Source: Hormiphora californensis (Eukaryota; Ctenophora; Tentaculata; Cydippida; Pleurobrachiidae). From it: a stretch of 64,000 nucleotides of DNA. Under the pieces are notes generated by a model that saw nothing but the letters and a program-made list of their open reading frames with translations, ran no database searches and had not been told where the DNA came from. Location of the stretch: the NCBI GenBank assembly GCA_020137815.1, contig CM035361.1:3012521-3076520 (forward strand). Reading direction: 5' to 3'. The position numbers were made by a program, and so were the translations under genes. How positions within the stretch are numbered: the stretch's first letter is position 1; each line of letters starts with the position of its first letter. Below, piece by piece: positions 59,654 to 64,000 of the stretch.

Positions 59654-60347
59654 GTGTGTGTGTGTCGTGTACCTCCCGTACTTCCACCCACTTGCTGTCG
59701 TTGGGGAGCAGCGTTCCCTAGATTTCACAGTTCTCTCCTCAGGTCACCAACACACATGGCTGCCCAGAGCGCCGTGCTCGATCTCCCGGTCAGGCCCCAC
59801 CAAGGTAGCGCCGGGTTTCCCCGGTACCCCCTAGTAGTGCCCTTCCATTGGAAGACACGAGTCGACAGACGAGAACTGTTTCGATAAAGAGCATGAATTA
59901 AGGTCACCACCAACAGCGGGCGCACTAGTACTACTGTACCAGTCTTACGGTACTGGGTTTCTCCAGAATAGGTTAAATCGCCGAACGATAGTGCGCGTTC
60001 ATCTTCACCACGATGAGGCACCATTTGTGCACTACTACCTGCCTGTTTCCAGGCGTGTACCTCTGATCGGGGTACAGTAGTAGGGTTCGGTCCATCGAGT
60101 CGTCATAGCAGCTATGATCGAGTCGACCCAGGTGGCGCTGTTCTTTCTGTTTTGCCAATCTAGCTGTGGGGGGCCAGTCCAAAGGCTAGTGACTTGGTTT
60201 GTATTGCGCTTTTGCTAGTTGCGGATTTGCTTCTGCCGTGATGGTTTCAACAGACTCTACCTGATGAGATCAGGACTTTGCCAGTATGCACTTTTAAACT
60301 ACCATTGGTATAGAGTCGTTTTGGTGGTAGCGTTATATTTTATTTGA

Positions 60348-60864
60348 ATAGACCGGATTTGGTGACTACATTGGTGAGTTTCCTTAGTTCTAGTGGCTCG
60401 TCTTCATTGTATATGTTTTCTTTGATGTTTTGGTACTCTTGTGTGTGTCTGAGGTGGTCAAGGTCAGGACAGTTTAGTAGTTTGTGTTTGGAGTTTTCTC
60501 TTGCCCCGCATAACTCACAGTTGGGTTTTATGGAAGGGTCTCTGTGGGAGAGGGCACTTCCCAGGCCAGGTTGTTCTGGCCCGATATGGCTTTCTTTAAT
60601 AATCTTCCCGATAATCGTTGTAGTGAACTCAGAGTACTTTTTTGTCTTTAGTTCAGCGATTATTCCTGTCTTGTGTTGTTGTTTCAGCTTTGCCGTTATT
60701 TGGCTCTTTGTTTGTCCCAGTGCATTCTGGGTGTTTTTGCTGTTTGCAGTCGCTTGTTTTGCTATTTGATCTGCCCTCTCATTACCTTCTATGTTGCAAG
60801 GGCCTTCACCTTTACTATTTCTACGCCATTATCTCTTTGCAGTTTGTGTATACTTCGTAGGGTT
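60348..60864 (-). pseudogene. C-terminal part of LINE ORF2 with CCHC-like motif
   Basis: Continues from the RNase H domain in another frame after a break. It contains ADQIAKQA and a Cys/His cluster CELCGARENSKHKLLNC (C-x2-C-x7-H-x4-C) typical of the ends of RNase H-bearing LINEs. Confidence 0.7.
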
Positions 60865-61302
60865 TCAGTTAGTTGTTTTGGGTTTGAAAATTTTCTTGTT
60901 TAGTCTTCTCAGTGTAGTGCTAGAGTCGGTGTGGATCACTAGATGTGACTCCTTTGTTCCCATTTCTAGTAGTTTCTTTATTACCAAATGTATTGCCAGT
61001 AGCTCTGCTTGATTTATGGTGTTTTCGGGTGCAAGGGGCTCTTTGAGGATGATTTCCTGGTTATCCATGTAGATTATGGCTCCTGCCTCTGTCATATGTG
61101 TTGAGTCTTTCTTAATTCTTGACCCATCTGTACACACGTTTATTATTTTGTTCTTGCTCAGTTGGGAGTTTTGTTCAAAGGTTATATCGGTGTGTTTTGT
61201 CTGGTCGATGGCATTAGGAATTTTTAGGCTTGTTATGAGTAATTTCATCGCTTTCGAGTGCGTTAGATGAGCTCCTTTTTTGTGTGGAACGGGTCTGTCC
61301 AC
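60865..61302 (-). pseudogene. RNase H domain of the LINE
   Basis: Shows the RNase H signature in order: VCTDGSR (first Asp), NQAELLAIHLVI (Glu) and HTDSSTTLRRL (second Asp). It would degrade the RNA strand during retrotransposition. It is cut off from the RT part by a frame change near 61310-61450. Confidence 0.85.
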
Positions 61303-61332
61303 CAGTTTCCCTTAGCCTTCAGGTGTATATAG

Positions 61333-61697
61333 TTATTGATACTTTCTTTGTTGATATGGTAAGTGACATCGTCCACTCCTGCCATTGTGGTTAGCACTAT
61401 GTGTTGAGTGTGTTCGTGTCCTCCGGTGATCCTTCGAGTGATAGAGTTCTATGCTGCTTCCAGTTTCATCTTGAGTGTTTGGTTTTTCAGCACTTTCTGT
61501 CCCCATATGCCTGTCCCGTATGTCAGGGTCTTCATAAGTATATTGTCGTGAACGTATCTGCCTTGGGCTGTGCTTATTCCCCATTTTGTTGTCATGAGGT
61601 GTCTCAGTGGTCTCGCAGATCGTTTAATTGTTTCTGTTTTATTTTGGACGTGGGCTTTGTAGTTTAAGTTTTTGTCCAGGGTTATTCCTAGATACAT
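61333..61697 (-). pseudogene. C-terminal (thumb) part of LINE reverse transcriptase
   Basis: YLGITLDKNLNYKAH matches the YLGVxLD motif after the RT catalytic core. The frame stays open to KMKLEAA near 61449, then continues in another frame (SITRRITGGHEHT). The RT catalytic core is absent. Confidence 0.8.
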
Positions 61698-61965
61698 CGC
61701 CTGGTTTGTGACTGTGATAGTGTAGTGCTAGAGTCGGTGTGGATCACTAGGTGTGACTCCTTTGTTCCCATTTCTGGCAGTTTCTTTATTACCAATTGTA
61801 TTGCCAGTAGCTCTGCTTGATTTATGGTGTTTTCGGGTGCTGTTAGTTTGCCAAAATCCAGTTTCTGGTCTCTGTCATATATGTTTTGTTGTATCGTGTA
61901 TCGCCGATACTATCGGAAATTTAAATGTTTCAATATCAAGCAAAAGTGAAAAAAGATATCTATAA

Positions 61966-62038
61966 AGTCGCCTGACCGAGATTTGAACCTGGCATCTTAT
62001 GCTTCTTAGCCCAGATTGTGGCCATTAGACCACGGAGC
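61966..62038 (-). ncRNA. tRNA-like sequence inside the retrotransposon
   Basis: A-box-like GTGGTCTAATGG with a GTGG/CCAC stem and B-box-like GGTTCAAATCTC at a tRNA-like spacing. The acceptor ends do not pair and the anticodon arm is irregular, so it is a tRNA fossil or SINE-type head rather than a working tRNA. Confidence 0.4.
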
Positions 62039-62500
62039 TGTTAGGTACAGTGCAATTCAGATATACTTATCCTGTGCCGAGATTAGAAATTTTGGCAGAG
62101 GTTCCCCAGGGGCTCCTGGCCCCTACTCGGTTTTTCAAGAAAGTTCACCCGGCCAAATTCTGGCCCGCCGGTGCCTGTTATTGGAGCAACAGGAGCCCTT
62201 GCACAAAAGCTTTATTGGCACTTGAGTAATGTTGGTATATATATACTAAGTGTTATCGTGTTGGTCGTAGGGCAGGATTCCCTCAATTTGTGTTAATACC
62301 ATTTGTTACAGTTGACCGCACTTTATTGATCCATCAGGCCCCAGGATCGCGGCTACGGGACCTATCCCTGGCCTTTCCCCAGAGAGACCTCCCTCCCCGG
62401 GTCCTTCCTGCGAAGGACCCGCAGCACCCACCCCCCATGAGATTAGGCCCTAGGCTGCCACAGGGAGTCAGAAAATCCTGTCACCTGACTCCCCCCGCAG

Positions 62501-62514
62501 TAACTCCAGTTAGT
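62501..62514. repeat. Right target-site duplication of the retrotransposon
   Basis: TAACTCCAGTTAGT, identical to 59640-59653. Confidence 0.85.
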
Positions 62515-62797
62515 AACGATTACTAGTATCATCTAAGCACAACTTTATGCAGACTTCTTACAAAAGTCATTAGTCGCTTCCAAGCCTTTTACTAGTCCTT
62601 TAAAAGACTATAGCTAATTCAATCACTGCCTATGTAGTTGCTGCTTTTATAATAGCTGTTGAAACATATCCCATTAGTGTTACACAGCTGGTGTGACGGT
62701 GTGTGTGTGTGTGAGAATCGTTGAAAGTTTGACACTTTGACACCGCACTAAGTGTTTTGGTGATTTCTATTAGTGCGAGAGAGAACTACTACACGTC

Positions 62798-62852
62798 ATG
62801 ACCTACGTTTACAAATCCATCACAGCCGAAGATGTCCTACCCATTGCCCAAG
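62798..62852 (+). CDS. Weak candidate first exon
   Basis: Reads MTYVYKSITAEDVLPIAQ and ends at GTAATT in phase 1. Short, family unknown; listed because start and donor are both plausible. The downstream gene would lie largely beyond the window. Confidence 0.25.
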
Positions 62853-63155
62853 GTAATTTACTATTCAGGATTTTTGAACATCAACAAATCCAGGAGATAT
62901 CGTACCGGTTACTTAAAGCAACCGGATTCACTATAAACTAGTAGAATAAGTTAACATATGATGAATCATATGAAACAGCCAGTCGGTATGTTGTGATCAT
63001 GACAATACCAATGGTTTTTGTAAAACTTTCTCGATGTTGTCATTGACTCACAGCAGCGTAAGCACATCATCAAAATTATCTTTATCTGTTCACATCACGT
63101 CTACAAGTTTCTTAGTGTTTTGTTGTTGTTTTTTTCTCTCGATTGTTTTAAAATC

Positions 63156-63207
63156 ATGGCAAGTGGATCTTATTCTTATTCAAACAAGTACAAAAGTAAA
63201 AAGAAGG
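63156..63207 (+). CDS. Weak candidate first exon
   Basis: Reads MASGSYSYSNKYKSKKK and ends at a strong donor GTAAGT in phase 1. It could be an alternative start to the exon at 62798. Too short for a family call. Confidence 0.25.
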
Positions 63208-63797
63208 GTAAGTTAAGGATTAGCTGTCAAATATTTTATTTGCAAATAAAATCATTTGCATAATCTGTAATCTACTAATTCAAAAATTGGTTAAAAGGTT
63301 ATGCGTTTTAAACATTTGTTCCATAGAAAAAAATATAATGGGTTATGCCATCATTTAATAATGGATCATTATTCTTAAAGGAACAAAAAATGCTTTAATG
63401 CCAAATCAGTGTTTTTATTCATCAACATTATAATTATATTTATTGATTCTGTAACTAATGCAACAATTTATTTCCTTCCATATACATGTCCCAAAAACAG
63501 TTCGCCCTAACTTTTTAGCCCACATATTTGTTTCTGTAAATTTCTTGGAATAGAGAGGGACTACCGAATATGGTGAATGAGAGTTGGAGGGGGGGGGGAA
63601 GGTAATAATATGTAGATTGAAGTTTTCGTTAATGAAGATAGACTTTGTCATAAAGACAAGGGCGAGAAGAAAATGAAGAGAAATGCTAAAGGAGCTAGGA
63701 GAGAATAAAGAAGACGAGAGTGAGCCGTGAGGGTGAGAGTAGAAAAAGGAAAGATAAATAGAAAGACTATAGGGAGAGAGAATGGGGTGTAGAGAAA

Positions 63798-63802
<5 letters not shown>

Positions 63803-63890
<88 letters not shown>
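63803..63890. repeat. (GA)n microsatellite
   Basis: About 90 bp of GA repeats with purine-rich flanks from 63660. No supported gene between 63208 and the window end. Confidence 0.97.
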
Positions 63891-63894
<4 letters not shown>

Positions 63895-64000
63895 AGTGAG
63901 TTTCATTTTCCGTTCTAATTGACAACCAGTTTTCGCTGGACGTACACGCTGTAGTTCTTTAATTAAAACAGCTCTACTTCTTCCCTTCTTTTCTATCCCT

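Larger units (their letters stand above)
59654..62500 (-). mobile_element. Internally deleted non-LTR retrotransposon (RT and RNase H remnants)
   Basis: Flanked by a 14-bp direct repeat (59640-59653, 62501-62514). On the minus strand the order is: 5' region (62500-61850), a misplaced 120-bp fragment of RNase H sequence (61720-61845), the end of a reverse transcriptase (61697-61449, YLGITLDKNLNYKAH), RNase H (61302-60865), a CCHC-like C-terminus and an untranslated end with (CA)n. Reading frame is broken at least twice. This RT-RNase H-Cys/His order is typical of Jockey/I-type LINEs. The endonuclease and most of the RT are missing, so it is not autonomous. Confidence 0.85.

Noticed and set aside
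60344-61965. Plus-strand frames rich in Phe/Leu/Cys
   Set aside because: Antisense shadows of the minus-strand LINE RT/RNase H remnants.

Overview
This is nuclear DNA from an invertebrate animal. Genes are split into short exons by GT-AG introns of about 100-300 bp, in a background full of inverted-repeat (foldback/MITE) elements, minisatellites and long (ACAG)n and (GA)n microsatellites. The gene content is metazoan: an MCFD2-like EF-hand protein, a SID1-type membrane protein, a tandem F-type lectin and a eukaryotic tRNA-Gly. I cannot name the species. The repeat-rich, intron-dense style with a large secreted lectin would suit a sponge or another marine invertebrate, but that is inference only. 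Almost all long uninterrupted reading frames here are repeat artefacts. The real genes were rebuilt exon by exon from splice sites, reading-phase continuity and protein family signatures.

Layout. 0.7-3.7 kb (minus): a five-exon MCFD2-like cargo-receptor cofactor gene with a TIR element in intron 1 and a 34-bp minisatellite on one splice acceptor. 3.8-4.2 kb: a GA/CT tract separating it from a divergent gene. 4.8-12.7 kb (plus): a 22-exon gene for a secreted, acidic, Cys-rich protein I do not recognise. It includes a single 618-bp exon of Asp/Lys/Ser/Gly/Asn repeats that is read in a different frame from the longest open frame. 13.1-13.9 kb (minus): the 3' exons of a gene with a basic, Ser/Arg-rich C-terminus. 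14.4-16.1 kb: a near-perfect 1.6-kb foldback. 19.0-19.8 kb: a second (ACAG)n tract. 20.4-31.2 kb (plus): a 21-exon gene for a secreted protein with six F-type (fucose-binding) lectin domains, four with the full sugar-binding motif. 31.8-43.8 kb (minus): a 20-exon SID1-family gene (dsRNA/lipid transport family) with all expected metal-site residues. 43.9-58.8 kb: mostly repeats, with two possible first exons near 49 kb, a 4.1-kb TIR element at 51.5-55.6 kb and an FB-like foldback at 57.4-58.4 kb. 59.1 kb: tRNA-Gly(TCC). 59.65-62.5 kb (minus): an internally deleted non-LTR retrotransposon with RT and RNase H remnants, flanked by a 14-bp target duplication. 62.8-63.2 kb: two weak candidate first exons.

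Most unusual theme: short tandem duplications repeatedly fall exactly on intron-exon junctions. Examples are the MCFD2-like acceptor (11 units), the acidic-protein gene acceptor (3), the lectin gene donor (6) and acceptors (2 and 2), SID1 acceptors and donor (2-3 each), and the donor of the 13-kb minus gene. Several of these arrays share a 12-mer, AATAACTTTGCG, or carry palindromes resembling RFX X-boxes. Transposons also touch gene signals: one hAT-like MITE supplies the 5' splice site of a SID1 exon through its target duplication, and another abuts the SID1 stop codon. At least four single-base frame breaks across three otherwise well-conserved genes, and a block of homopolymers at 47.9-48.2 kb, suggest residual assembly errors rather than pseudogenes.
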